Source: Rubritepida sp.
GTDB taxonomy: Bacteria > Pseudomonadota > Alphaproteobacteria > Acetobacterales > Acetobacteraceae
Assembly (NCBI GenBank): GCA_028291455.1
Contig: JAQGHY010000073.1
Location: 1 to 46,377 of the forward strand
Reading direction: 5' to 3'
DNA: 46,377 bases
Part shown: positions 26,415 through 35,082 of the stretch, one piece after another
How positions within the stretch are numbered: the stretch's first letter is position 1
How the letters are laid out: every line of letters begins with the position of its first letter
Made by a program: the position numbers and the translations under genes
The notes under the pieces: model-generated
What the model saw: only the letters and a program-made list of their open reading frames with translations
The model's database searches: none
What the model was told of the DNA's origin: nothing

Positions 26415-27164
26415 ATGTTGGATAGCATGAAAACGCGCACCCCGCCCCATTCGTCTTCTCCTGCGCTACGGATGGCCGGCACGGCAGCCCAGTCTTTGTC
26501 GGCAACGGTCGCCAACCTAATTCATGCCGACATTTTGTCAGGGCGGCTGCTAGCCGGCGATCGCCTCAAAGAGGCCCACCTCGCCGAGAAACATGCGATC
26601 AGCCGCGCCACCATCCGTGAGGCGCTGATCAGTCTTGAGAAGAGCGGCGTCGTCGAGCGCATTCCGGGCGCTGGCGCCCGCGTGGTCGCCTTCGACAGGG
26701 CGGATATTGAAGCACTCTACGAGGCTCGCGCAGGCGTGCTTGCGCTCTGTGCTACGGCTTGCGCGGAGCGTATCGTGAAGTCGGTCGCTCAGCGACTTAC
26801 GTTGCTGGTCCGTGACATGCAAGCTGTGGACGCCTCGAACGACCTGTCCCGGGAGCGCCATGCAGAACTCGCAATACGAGCGCAGCGCCTGATCTCTGAG
26901 GGCTCGGGAAACCGCTATTTAGCAGAATTTCACGAGCAATTGCTCAACATGGCACTGTCGCGGCTGGTGCGTCAGCAAGGTTTGGCTTTTCACGAGGCAT
27001 CGCGACGCGCTGAATCTTCTCGGGACTGGGCTCGCGTCGCGCGGGCTGTTGATCGTCGCAACGGTCCAGCCGCCGCGGCGGCGATCCACACGCTTATGGC
27101 GCACTCGGCGGAGGCTGTGTTGTCTCAACCGATCTATCAGGACCGAGCACCCCCCGAAGAATAA
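26415..27164 (+). CDS. GntR-family transcriptional regulator, FadR/FCD type
   Basis: A 249-residue regulator. The N-terminal winged helix is clear: IHADILSGRLLAGDRLKE, then ISRATIREALISLEKSGVVERIPGAGARV. The rest is a helical FCD ligand-binding domain (IEALYEARAGVLALCATACA, RHAELAIRAQRLI). ATG at 26415 or 26427 are both possible. It is the first gene before Bug, TauD and SDR genes on the same strand, 136 bases from the next start, and is the obvious candidate regulator of that cluster. FCD regulators usually respond to organic acids. Confidence 0.88.
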   Translation: MLDSMKTRTPPHSSSPALRMAGTAAQSLSATVANLIHADILSGRLLAGDRLKEAHLAEKHAISRATIREALISLEKSGVVERIPGAGARVVAFDRADIEALYEARAGVLALCATACAERIVKSVAQRLTLLVRDMQAVDASNDLSRERHAELAIRAQRLISEGSGNRYLAEFHEQLLNMALSRLVRQQGLAFHEASRRAESSRDWARVARAVDRRNGPAAAAAIHTLMAHSAEAVLSQPIYQDRAPPEE

Positions 27165-27300
27165 CGAGGATAATTGTCTGGGGATTTTTTTGTATTGTCA
27201 GACATTCCGATGCGCCGTAGAACTTGATGATACCGGACAAGCCCTAGAGAGCCGCCCGGCAAAGGAGCCCCACAAGGGGACTGATACGGAGGGACACGCC

Positions 27301-28272
27301 TTGGGAATCCGCATTCTGTTGACCGTTGCATCTCTTGTAGTCTGGAGCCAGTTCGTCCCTGCCGCCGCTGCGTTTCCGGACCGCTCACTGCGAGTGATCG
27401 TCGGCTTTGCTCCTGGCGGCCTTGGCGACATCGTCTCGCGCCTACTCGCCGACGCGATCGCCGTTCGCGTTGGAGGGCCACGCATCGTCGTCGAGAACCG
27501 CACCGGCGCGAACGGGATGATCGCGCTTGAGACCGTCGCCCGCAGCGCAGCCGATGGCTACACCGTCCTGCAGTGCGGTACCGGCATCATGACGGTCAGC
27601 CCGGTCATGCCCGGCCTGCAGCTACCGGTAGATATTGCGCGCGACATTGCACCCATCGCCAACGTAGTGAGCAACAGCTGGGCGCTGGCCGTCTCGCCGC
27701 GCAGTGCTTTTTGGAGCTTGGCCGATCTGGTGAGCGCGGCTCGACAGCGTCCCCGGGCGGTCAGCTACGGCCACGCAGGCGTGGGCTCGCTGCAGCACCT
27801 GGCAGTGGAGTGGTTCGCTTCTGAAGCGGGAATTGAGCTCCTTGGAGTTCCTTATCGCGGTATGGGCCCGGCAGTCGTTGACCTCATGGGTGATCGCATC
27901 GACATTGTCCTGACAAGCCTCGGCGACGTCAGCCGGCAGGCATCCGAGGGACAGGTCCGCGTGCTTGGACTCGCTGAGCCAGCCGCCTCACTGCAATCCC
28001 CCGAAACGCCACGCCTCTCGGCGACGGTGCCCGGCTACGAGCTCGTGGGTTGGAGCGGCCTCTGCGGCCCGCAGCGACTGCCGGCCGAGGCCATGGCCTG
28101 GTGGCAGTCCGCCGTTTCCCGCGCCCTCGACGATCCAGCCTTCCGCGAAAGGCTCACGCAAGTTGGCATGACCCCGGGCTACGAAGACGCCGCAACCTTC
28201 GCCGGCAGCATTGATACTGCGCGCGAGCGCTGGCGCCGCGTCATCGAACGCGCGGGCATCCGCGCCGAATGA
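27301..28272 (+). CDS. Bug/TctC-family solute-binding protein
   Basis: A 323-residue periplasmic binding protein with signal peptide to about residue 23 (VPAAAAFPD), then RSLRVIVGFAPGGLGD, IVVENRTGANG, AADGYTVLQ, YGHAGVGSLQHLAVEWF and GVPYRGMGPAV. I choose TTG at 27301 because GGAGGG precedes it by 7 bases and it starts a good signal peptide; no ATG fits. It is followed 16 bases later by a TauD-type dioxygenase gene and then an SDR gene, forming an operon that probably imports and oxidises one substrate. Confidence 0.88.
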   Translation: MGIRILLTVASLVVWSQFVPAAAAFPDRSLRVIVGFAPGGLGDIVSRLLADAIAVRVGGPRIVVENRTGANGMIALETVARSAADGYTVLQCGTGIMTVSPVMPGLQLPVDIARDIAPIANVVSNSWALAVSPRSAFWSLADLVSAARQRPRAVSYGHAGVGSLQHLAVEWFASEAGIELLGVPYRGMGPAVVDLMGDRIDIVLTSLGDVSRQASEGQVRVLGLAEPAASLQSPETPRLSATVPGYELVGWSGLCGPQRLPAEAMAWWQSAVSRALDDPAFRERLTQVGMTPGYEDAATFAGSIDTARERWRRVIERAGIRAE

Positions 28273-28288
28273 ACCTGGAGGAACGAGC

Positions 28289-29131
28289 ATGAGTTACACG
28301 TACGACAGCATAACCGTCCGCAAGATCGCGCCACATGTCGGTGCCGAGATCGACGGTGTAGACCTTTCTCGCCCCGTTACGGGACGTCAACTTGACGAGG
28401 TGCACCGAGCACTGGCCGAAAATCTCGTAATCTTCTTTCGCGACCAAACAATGGGAGTGCAGGAACAGCGGGCATTCGGCCAGCTCTTTGGCGAGTTGCT
28501 GGTCCACCCTGCCTCGCCCAACGCCTATCCCGGCCTCCCGGACGTCATGGTCCTACACGCAGACGAGAGCTCGTTCACTGTAGACGGCGAGAACTGGCAC
28601 ACCGACGTCTCCTGCGCGGAGGTCCCCCCCATGGGCAGCGTGCTACACCTGACGGAAGTGCCAGACGTGGGCGGCGACACCATGTTCGCTAGTATGTACG
28701 CAGCCTATGACGCGCTCTCGGATCGGGTGAAAACCATGCTCGACGGCATGACCGCCACCCACGATGGGGAGAAGGGCTATCGCGGCAAGTACATCAATCA
28801 GCCCGCCGGAAAGGTCTATCCGAAGGCGGAGCACCCAGTGGTTTGCACCCATCCAGTAACGGGACGGAAGCTGCTCTTCGTAAACCGCGGCTTTACGTCT
28901 CGAATCAATCAGCTCACCCGCTCAGAGAGCGATGCGGTGCTTGAGTTCCTATTCAGGCATATCGAAACGCCGCTTTTCCATTGCCGCTTCAGCTGGCGCC
29001 TGGGGTCCGTCGCCTTGTGGGACAACCTCGCGACGCAGCATCGTGCCTTATGGGACTACTTCCCAAACGTTCGGCACGGCCATCGCGTGACGATCCGAGG
29101 CGAGCGACCCGTTTTCCAGACGGCGGCCTGA
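28289..29131 (+). CDS. TauD/TfdA-family Fe(II)/2-oxoglutarate dioxygenase
   Basis: A 280-residue non-haem iron oxygenase that hydroxylates a small substrate with O2 and 2-oxoglutarate, often releasing sulfite, an aldehyde or a keto acid. The iron site is visible: His104-x-Asp106 in NWHTDVSC, and the distal His265 in RHGHRVTIRGERP, whose arginine would bind 2-oxoglutarate. Other family blocks are GAEIDGVDLSRP, GGDTMFASMYAAYDAL and WDNLATQHRALWDYFP. GGAGG precedes ATG by 8 bases. Substrate unknown; taurine, 2,4-D-like ethers and carnitine-like compounds are all possible for the family. Confidence 0.9.
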   Translation: MSYTYDSITVRKIAPHVGAEIDGVDLSRPVTGRQLDEVHRALAENLVIFFRDQTMGVQEQRAFGQLFGELLVHPASPNAYPGLPDVMVLHADESSFTVDGENWHTDVSCAEVPPMGSVLHLTEVPDVGGDTMFASMYAAYDALSDRVKTMLDGMTATHDGEKGYRGKYINQPAGKVYPKAEHPVVCTHPVTGRKLLFVNRGFTSRINQLTRSESDAVLEFLFRHIETPLFHCRFSWRLGSVALWDNLATQHRALWDYFPNVRHGHRVTIRGERPVFQTAA

Positions 29132-29136
29132 GGAAC

Positions 29137-29892
29137 ATGGGCTTGCTGAAGGGAAAGGTCGCCTGGATCACCGGCGGCGGCACCGGCATCGGACTAGCAG
29201 GTGCCAGCGCGCTCGCCGCGGCAGGCGCGATTGTTGTGATCTCGGGCCGGCGGGCGAACGTGCTGGAGGGAGCCGCACGGGGCATCGGCGGCCGGGTTTC
29301 AGCCCTTGCGCTTGATGTCTGCGACGCGGAAGAGGTGCGCTCAGCGGCGGACCGAATCCTAGCCGAGCATGGGCAAATCAACATCCTGGTAAACTCGGCC
29401 GGACTCAATGTGCCGCGTCGCTCCTGGGCAGAGATTTCGACCGAGGGTTGGGACCAAGTTCGCGCTATCAACGCCGATGGAACTTTTTACTGCATTGCCG
29501 CGGTACTTCCGGCGATGCGGCGGCAGAATGGCGGGCTGGTGGTGAACATCGCCTCCTGGGCGGGCAAGCATTTCGGCAAGATGACCGGCCCCGCCTATAC
29601 TTCAGCCAAGCATGCAGTGGTGGCTATGACGCATTCGCTCAACATGGAGGAATGGTCCCACGGCATTCGTGCGACTGTCATTTGCCCTGCCGAGGTGAAC
29701 ACGCCGATCCTGGACACGCGCCCATCTCCTCCCTCGCATGCCATGCGAGCCCGCATGCTGCAGGTGGAGGATCTTGGCCGGACAATTCGTTTCGTCTGCG
29801 AGATGCCACCGCATGTCTGCACGAACGAGATCATCCTGAGCCCTCTATGGAACAGGTCATTCGGCGCTACCGACCCAGCCGCAGAAGGATAG
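29137..29892 (+). CDS. SDR-family oxidoreductase
   Basis: A 251-residue short-chain dehydrogenase/reductase. The NAD(P) motif TGGGTGIG is at 12-19, the NSAG element is present, and the catalytic Ser140, Tyr154 and Lys158 lie in NIASWAG and AYTSAKH. It starts 5 bases after the dioxygenase stop with a GAGGA overlap region, so it is in the same operon. It could oxidise or reduce the alcohol or aldehyde formed by that enzyme. C-terminal residues end in an ordinary way; no lesion is seen. Confidence 0.9.
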   Translation: MGLLKGKVAWITGGGTGIGLAGASALAAAGAIVVISGRRANVLEGAARGIGGRVSALALDVCDAEEVRSAADRILAEHGQINILVNSAGLNVPRRSWAEISTEGWDQVRAINADGTFYCIAAVLPAMRRQNGGLVVNIASWAGKHFGKMTGPAYTSAKHAVVAMTHSLNMEEWSHGIRATVICPAEVNTPILDTRPSPPSHAMRARMLQVEDLGRTIRFVCEMPPHVCTNEIILSPLWNRSFGATDPAAEG

Positions 29893-30037
29893 AATCGCTG
29901 CGCTGCCGGAGCGCCTTATCGTCGCTAGCTTCCACCCCTCTCATTTGGATGCCAGCCTTTCTCGCCGATAACTCATCGGCCGGCGGCACCTCGCCACCAT
30001 CTCCTTCGGACCGCATAACTCTTCTAAAGCCCAGGAG
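29893..30037. other. intergenic after SDR gene
   Basis: About 145 bases without a supported gene or clear terminator hairpin. Confidence 0.3.
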
Positions 30038-30285
30038 GTGTGGCAGTTCCGTGCCGGCTCGTTGAAGAAGTCCGTCACCCCGGAGTCCCTAATTCGCCTT
30101 GAGGACAGCAAGAAGTTGAAGATGCTTAGCGATATCCGAGTACATTTTACGGCATGACTTCCGATCAATACCGAGCAAAGTGGGGCATAGCGAAGGACTA
30201 CCCGATGGTAGCGTCAACGTACGCGGCGCGCCGATCCCCGTTGGCGAAGGAAATTGGCCCAGGACGCGCCGGTAAGGCTTCTTAA
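30038..30285 (+). pseudogene. MucR/Ros-family zinc-finger regulator relic
   Basis: The first frame (30038-30157) reads SVTPESLIRLEDSKKLKML, and the second (30154-30285) reads MTSDQYRAKWGIAKDYPMVA followed by TYAARRSPLAKEIGPGR. Together they match the end of MucR/Ros proteins, where the consensus is ...CLEDGKKLKMLKRHL... then MTPEQYRAKWGLP. The zinc-finger cysteine and first histidine positions are lost (Arg and Asp/Ile instead), and a one-base shift near 30150 separates the halves. MucR proteins regulate envelope and motility genes. This copy cannot make a normal finger and is a fossil. Confidence 0.72.
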
Positions 30286-30427
30286 CTGCGGCCAACACTA
30301 CTCGCGACTGCGGGTAGCACCAGCCGGATAAGTACGCTTGTCGACCTGCATCTCAGGTGGGTCCGGAGTGTTTCTGCTCCGGCTGGATCTTCACTCCTGG
30401 CAACGGGAAGCATGGCTGCCATGCCTT

Positions 30428-31405
30428 CTATTCTGCCCGTAGGCCGGCGTCCCGCACCAATGCCCCCCAGTCTCGCGCCTCCGATTCGAAGAAGCCCTGC
30501 AGTTCCTCCGCCGGTGTGATGAACGGCTCCGCGCCGCGCGCTGCCAGTTGCTGAGCGAATTCCGGTGTCGAGATCGCGCGGCCAAGGGCCTCTCGCAGCC
30601 GGGCTACAATCGGTGCCGGCGTCCGCGCGGGGGCATAAAGTGCGAACCAAAAGTTGAGGTTGAAGCCGGGAACGCCGGCTTCCTCCATCGTGGGTACATT
30701 CGGCAGAGCTACCGAACGTCGGCGCGAGGTTACTGCCAGCGCACGCACCCGGTCGCCTTGCACCTGCGCCACCGTCGAGGTGATGTTGTCGAAGAGGAAG
30801 CTGATGTCGCCTGCGAGCAGGGCGGTCGAAGCGGGTGCGCTGCCCTGGTACGGCACCTGTAGCGCCTCGAAGCCGGCGATCTTCTGCAGCAGCACGGCGA
30901 ACATGTGCGGCGAGCTTCCGGCGCCGTAGGTTCCATAGGTGAGGCCGCCCCGCTCACGCTTGCCGGCGGCGATGAGCTCCTGCACCGAGGTGACATCGAG
31001 CGTGCGGGGATTGACCACGAGCGCGTTCGGCAATGCTGCCACGGTGCCGATGCCCACGAAATCATGCAGCGGATCGTAGCTAATGTTTCGCATGAGCAGC
31101 GGATTTAGCACCTGCGTCTGCACCGGCCCGAGCCAAAGCGTGGTGCCGTCCGGCTCCGCCCGCGTGGCCGCCACAGCGCCAATGCTGCCGTTTGCTCCGC
31201 CGCGATTCTCTACGATGACCGGCGCGCCGATGGCGTCACGAAGACCGGCCGCTGCGAGGCGCGCCACAAGGTCGGTGGGGCCTCCCGCTGGGTAGCCGAC
31301 GATAACGCGGATGGTTCGACCGGCAGGCCATTCGTGGGCGCGTGCGGTGCCGATTGCAGGCAAGCCCAGGCCGGCGGCCAGCAGGCCGCGCCTCGTTGCG
31401 ATCAT
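30428..31405 (-). CDS. Bug/TctC-family solute-binding protein
   Basis: A 325-residue periplasmic binding protein. It begins MIATRRGLLAAGLGLP, a twin-arginine-like export signal ending about residue 23 (TARAHEW), followed by RTIRVIVGYPAGGPTD, VIVENRGGANGSIG, EPDGTTLWLG, YGTYGAGSSPHMFAV and QVPYQGSAPAS. It is transcribed away from a LysR gene with 95 bases between starts and a perfect palindrome in the gap, so the LysR protein very likely controls it. Ligand unknown. Confidence 0.92.
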   Translation of the reverse strand: MIATRRGLLAAGLGLPAIGTARAHEWPAGRTIRVIVGYPAGGPTDLVARLAAAGLRDAIGAPVIVENRGGANGSIGAVAATRAEPDGTTLWLGPVQTQVLNPLLMRNISYDPLHDFVGIGTVAALPNALVVNPRTLDVTSVQELIAAGKRERGGLTYGTYGAGSSPHMFAVLLQKIAGFEALQVPYQGSAPASTALLAGDISFLFDNITSTVAQVQGDRVRALAVTSRRRSVALPNVPTMEEAGVPGFNLNFWFALYAPARTPAPIVARLREALGRAISTPEFAQQLAARGAEPFITPAEELQGFFESEARDWGALVRDAGLRAE

Positions 31406-31459
31406 GTCGTTTTCTCCCTCTGCGTCGAAAACTGCCTTCCTGAGGGCGATAGCGCAAAT

Positions 31460-31496
31460 CCATAATGGTTATCGCTGCCATACTTTGCCATTATGG
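31460..31496. promoter_or_regulatory. palindromic operator between Bug and LysR genes
   Basis: CCATAATGG (31460-31468) and its exact reverse complement CCATTATGG (31488-31496) are separated by 19 bases in the short divergent promoter region. The right half ends 4 bases before the LysR start codon; the left lies 55 bases upstream of the Bug start. LysR proteins bind such interrupted dyads as tetramers, usually including a T-N11-A half site, so this is the probable operator for autoregulation and control of the Bug gene. Confidence 0.72.
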
Positions 31497-31500
31497 GTCG

Positions 31501-32445
31501 ATGGACATTCGGACCCTCCGCTACTTCGTCGCAATCGCCGAGGAGGGTTCGATCTCCCGTGCGGCTGAGCGACTACATGTCGCGCAGCCAGCACTAAGCG
31601 CTCAGATCCGCAACCTTGAGGGTGAACTCGGTTCGCTGCTCCTGCACCGCATCCCCCGCGGTGTCGTGCTGACGGAGGCAGGCACCAAGCTGCTCGGCCA
31701 CGCGCGGCAGATCATCCGGGCGCTGGCCATTGCGCGCGACGATCTGCTGGGCGACGCCGCCACGACCATCGGAAATGTCACGGTGAGCTTTCCGCAATCC
31801 GTGGCGATGGTGTTAACGCGGCCCCTTGTGGAGGAAGTGCTCCGCAGCCTGCCCCGTGTCTCGCTTAACGTGCGCGAGAGCAACACAGGCTACATTCCCG
31901 AGCTCCTGCGTACTGGTCAGATCGACGTGGGTTTCGTCTTTCGCAAGGCAGATACGGTGGGACTGAAGGCGCGGCGTCTTCTGGACGAGGATCTGCTGGT
32001 GATCGGCCCACACGGGGCCTTTGAACGCGGGGCCAACGGCATTGCGCCGAAGCCCATCCGCTTCTCCCGCCTAGCGCAGCTGCCGCTTGTCATCCCCGGC
32101 CGGCCGCACAGCCTGCGGGAGCTCCTGAACGACTACGCCCGACGCGCCCGGATTGAGCTACGCACGCTGGTGGAGGTCGACGCCATTCCGCAGATCAAGG
32201 AGCTGGTCGCCGCAGGCGCTGGCCATGCCGTGCTCTCCTCCAACTCGGTGCGCGACGATTTGGTAGCAGGCCGTATCTCGGCCGCGCGCATCGCCTCCCC
32301 GGCGATCCAGCGCTCCGTTTTTTTGTGCGGCCAAGCGGAGGTGCCGCAGACCCGCGCCGTCCGTGCCGTGGAGGAGGCTATCCTGCGCGTCTCCGCGCGG
32401 CTGGTGGCGGCGGGAAGTTGGGACGCACGCCTCGCCATGCCATAG
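31501..32445 (+). CDS. LysR-family transcriptional regulator
   Basis: A 314-residue regulator. The N-terminal helix-turn-helix is canonical: MDIRTLRYFVAIAEEGSISR, AAERLHVAQPALSAQIRNLE. The effector domain begins near residue 90 (GNVTVSFPQSVAM) with IDVGFVFRKAD and VAAGAGHAVLSS. The ATG at 31501 follows a palindrome directly; an upstream in-frame ATG at 31465 would place the palindrome inside the gene and is less likely. It probably responds to the substrate of the divergent Bug protein and may also drive the hydratase/CoA-transferase genes downstream. Confidence 0.92.
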   Translation: MDIRTLRYFVAIAEEGSISRAAERLHVAQPALSAQIRNLEGELGSLLLHRIPRGVVLTEAGTKLLGHARQIIRALAIARDDLLGDAATTIGNVTVSFPQSVAMVLTRPLVEEVLRSLPRVSLNVRESNTGYIPELLRTGQIDVGFVFRKADTVGLKARRLLDEDLLVIGPHGAFERGANGIAPKPIRFSRLAQLPLVIPGRPHSLRELLNDYARRARIELRTLVEVDAIPQIKELVAAGAGHAVLSSNSVRDDLVAGRISAARIASPAIQRSVFLCGQAEVPQTRAVRAVEEAILRVSARLVAAGSWDARLAMP

Positions 32446-32536
32446 GAAAAACCTATAGCAGCTAGCAGATCCTCGTCTTGGATCATCTGAACGAAAGCTG
32501 GTTTCCTCGCGCCCAATCATCTTGGAGCGAACGCCC
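32446..32536. other. short gap before hydratase gene
   Basis: 91 bases with the ribosome site GGAGCGA of the hydratase gene. No other feature is clear. Confidence 0.3.
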
Positions 32537-33331
32537 ATGTCCACCGGCACTCATGTCCATGTGCGCTACGAGACGCGCCCGGAATTTACCGGGATCGCGC
32601 ACGTCACTATCGACAACCGCGCGAAGCTCAACGCGCTAAATTCAACGATTATCCGAGAGTTCGTGAGCGCCATCGAGCTCCTCGGCAAGGATGCCGAGCT
32701 CCGGGGCGTTGTGGTGACCGGCTGGGGCGAGAAAGCCTTCATCGGCGGTGCCGACATCAACGAGCTGTCCAAGTTGGACGAGCCTGGTGCTGCGCGCGCC
32801 TTCATTACTGGGGTCCATGAGGCCTGCCGCTGCTTGCGCGACTGTCCCGTGCCAGTGATCGGTCGCGTGAACGGCTTTACCCTTGGCGCCGGCCTCGAGG
32901 TGATGGCCGCCTGCGACATGCGTGTCGCCGCCGCCGGCGCGAAGCTCGGCATGCCGGAGGTACGGTTTGGTATGCCCTCCGTGGTGGAGGCAGCTCTTTT
33001 CCCGGGGCTTATTGGCTGGGGCCGAACCCGTCAGATGCTGCTGCTTGGGGACATGATCTCCGCCGAGGAAGCCCTTCAATGGGGCTTAGTCGAGCGCGTC
33101 GTTCCGCTCGGTGGTTTGGACGCTGCGGTGGATGAGTGGCTGACTTCTCTGGCCGCAAACAGCGTGCGTGGCATGCGGCTGCAGAAGAAGCTCATCCGCG
33201 CTTGGGAGACCATGCCGATGGAGCAGGCCGTCCAGCGTGGCATCGACATCTTCGCCGAGACCCACGAGGTCGCCGAACCGCGCGAACTGCTTCAGCGTTT
33301 CCTCGACCACCAGGCGGCGAGGAAGAAGTAG
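32537..33331 (+). CDS. enoyl-CoA hydratase/isomerase family protein
   Basis: A 264-residue crotonase-fold enzyme acting on a CoA thioester. The oxyanion-hole segments are visible: EKAFIGGADINEL and GFTLGAGLEVMAACDMRVA, followed by KLGMPEVRFGMPSVVEAALF, which carries the conserved Glu of the PE motif. The combination with a CoA transferase 0 bases downstream suggests activation of a carboxylic acid with CoA, followed by hydration or isomerisation. ATG 32537 is preferred over the TTG 15 bases earlier because the ribosome site lies between them. Exact reaction unknown. Confidence 0.9.
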   Translation: MSTGTHVHVRYETRPEFTGIAHVTIDNRAKLNALNSTIIREFVSAIELLGKDAELRGVVVTGWGEKAFIGGADINELSKLDEPGAARAFITGVHEACRCLRDCPVPVIGRVNGFTLGAGLEVMAACDMRVAAAGAKLGMPEVRFGMPSVVEAALFPGLIGWGRTRQMLLLGDMISAEEALQWGLVERVVPLGGLDAAVDEWLTSLAANSVRGMRLQKKLIRAWETMPMEQAVQRGIDIFAETHEVAEPRELLQRFLDHQAARKK

Positions 33332-34468
33332 TTGTTGCTCGCAGGCATCAGGGTCCTGGAGCTCGGGCAGATTTTAGCTGCGCCATATGCAGCGGAAATC
33401 CTGGGAGATATGGGCGCCGAGGTCCTCAAGATCGAGCGGCCCGAGGGCGGCGACGACGCGCGCGGCTGGGGACCGCCTTTTTGGAACGGCGATGCGGCGC
33501 TCTTCCACCAGATGAACCGCAACAAGCGCAGCGTGGCGCTCGACCTGAAGTCGCCTGAGGGGCTGGCGCGTATGTTGGAGCTGATGGGCGAGGCGGACGT
33601 CTTCGTCCACAATCTTCGTCCCGGCCTTCCGGAGAAACTCGGCATCGGCCCGGAGGCGATGCGAGAGCGCTTCCCGAGGCTGATCTATGCCGATATCGGT
33701 GCCTTCGGACATGTTGGCCCTATGAATCGGCAGCCAGGCTACGAGCTGCTCGTGCAGGCCTTCGGTGGCCCCATGAGCATCACCGGAGAGGCCGACGGTG
33801 CGCCGGTGCGCTGCGGCCCATCGATCAACGATCTTGGCGCAGGCATGTGGACGGCCATTGGCGTGCTTGGGGCGCTGGTGCGTCGTGCCCGCACCGGTGA
33901 GGGCTGCCTGGTGCAGACTTCGCTCTTCGAGACAGCCATTACCTGGACCAGCATCGCCGCATCGAACTTCCTGGCCTCCGGAACGCCGCCACGACGCGAA
34001 GGCTCGAAACACGCTTCTGTCGTGCCCTACGGGGCCTTTCAGACGGCAGATGGTCCGTTAATCATCGGGGCCGGCAGCGACCGGCTGTTCCGGAAGCTGG
34101 CCGAGGTGCTCGGCCATCCGGAATGGTCGTCCGACCTCCGCTTCCTCGCCAACAGTGACCGCGTGACGAACCGCGACGCGCTCGAGGCGCTGCTGACTGA
34201 CGAGTTGCGGGCACGACCTCGGGCGGAATGGGCCGGGCGGCTGGAGATGGCCGGAGTGCCTTGTGCGGCTATACAAACCATCCCTGAGGTCCTGAGCCAC
34301 GAGCAGACCACCGCCCTCGGGATGGTGCAGGAGGTGCCCGGGACGCCGGAGGTGCGGCTCGTCGCGATGCCGCTCAGTTTCGACGGCGCCCGGCCTCAAG
34401 CACGGCTTCCTTCTCCGCAGCTGGGCTCGGCTGTAGGGTTCGCCGCTTCGGCGGCAGAGTTGGCATAG
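33332..34468 (+). CDS. family III CoA transferase (CaiB/BaiF type)
   Basis: A 378-residue CoA transferase. It starts at a TTG directly after the hydratase stop (GIRVLELGQILAAPYAAEIL). Visible elements are GAEVLKIERPEGGDD, NRNKRSVALDLKSPEG, and the catalytic Asp167 in PSINDLGAGMW. Family III enzymes move CoA between acyl-CoA and a free acid (formyl, carnitine, succinate or aromatic acids). A second TTG codon follows at once, so the exact start is ambiguous by one residue. It makes an operon with the hydratase. Confidence 0.9.
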   Translation: MLLAGIRVLELGQILAAPYAAEILGDMGAEVLKIERPEGGDDARGWGPPFWNGDAALFHQMNRNKRSVALDLKSPEGLARMLELMGEADVFVHNLRPGLPEKLGIGPEAMRERFPRLIYADIGAFGHVGPMNRQPGYELLVQAFGGPMSITGEADGAPVRCGPSINDLGAGMWTAIGVLGALVRRARTGEGCLVQTSLFETAITWTSIAASNFLASGTPPRREGSKHASVVPYGAFQTADGPLIIGAGSDRLFRKLAEVLGHPEWSSDLRFLANSDRVTNRDALEALLTDELRARPRAEWAGRLEMAGVPCAAIQTIPEVLSHEQTTALGMVQEVPGTPEVRLVAMPLSFDGARPQARLPSPQLGSAVGFAASAAELA

Positions 34469-34582
34469 TGACATTGGTCACGGTCTTCCAAACTAATTGG
34501 TGGGTCGTGATCATGTCCCTGCTTGGCTGGCTTTTTTTTCGCGTACGACATTATCGTTGCGCCACTCACAAATGCGGGCAGA

Positions 34583-34685
34583 CAGTGCCCACATTCCTCG
34601 CAAACCGGGCGGAAGCTCGGCTGGAGAGGCCAGTGCCAGGCGCTTTTTGTATCAAGCTTGCGGAGTGAGCAGCGGCAGTAGAACG
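34583..34685 (+). repeat. dispersed intergenic repeat, copy 1
   Basis: A roughly 103-base stretch starting CAGTGCCCACAT and ending GTAGAACG. It is about 70% identical to 37958-38062 with the same length, sharing the blocks CTCGGCTGGAGAG and CAAGCTTGC. Both copies can be read as a short peptide with RLERPVPGAF. It lies between the CoA-transferase gene and a small terminator. Confidence 0.6.
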
Positions 34686-34698
34686 AGGAGGTGGTCCG

Positions 34699-34773
34699 AT
34701 GTCTCATTGTCACATGCCGCACATGGCGGCTCTCGTGAGCGCGACCCTCGCCGTGCGGATCGAGCTCCGCTGA
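34699..34773 (+). CDS. possible 24-residue small protein
   Basis: The frame begins MSHCHMPHMAALVSATLA and has a strong ribosome site, GAGGAGG, 7 bases before its ATG. It is followed 31 bases later by a good terminator-like hairpin. The N-terminus is rich in His, Met and Cys, which could bind metal. No family is known to me, so this call rests on the ribosome site and terminator only. Confidence 0.3.
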   Translation: MSHCHMPHMAALVSATLAVRIELR

Positions 34774-34804
34774 GCTGTCCGCCGAGGCACCACGATGGAT
34801 AGGG

Positions 34805-34835
34805 CCGTCCCTTCAAAGGGACGGTGTTTGCTTTT
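34805..34835 (+). terminator. Rho-independent terminator-like hairpin
   Basis: The stem CCGTCCC / GGGACGG (34805-34811 and 34818-34824) with a 6-base loop is followed by a T-rich tail TGTTTGCTTTT. It could end the small transcript at 34699 or the CoA-transferase operon. Confidence 0.65.
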
Positions 34836-35082
34836 AGTCCGCTTCACTGTGCGACGAGTTACCCAGAGGCGATTTCTTATGACACTTGCGTTTGGGCACG
34901 TCCTGATGCGCGTTGGATGTGCGGGCGGGCCGCAGTACTTAGGCCGAGGCTCAGGCTCGGCGCCCGTTCATGGGCCGATAGGCAGCCTGACCCAGCACGA
35001 CGATTGCGATGATCGGCTGGCGGTGATGGCGGTGGTGGCAGTGATCCTTGTCGCTGTCCGCGGGCACTAGAGACGCAGGCTG
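34836..35082. other. intergenic between terminator and KTSC gene
   Basis: About 250 bases with no supported gene on either strand. The short plus-strand frames lack ribosome sites. Confidence 0.3.
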
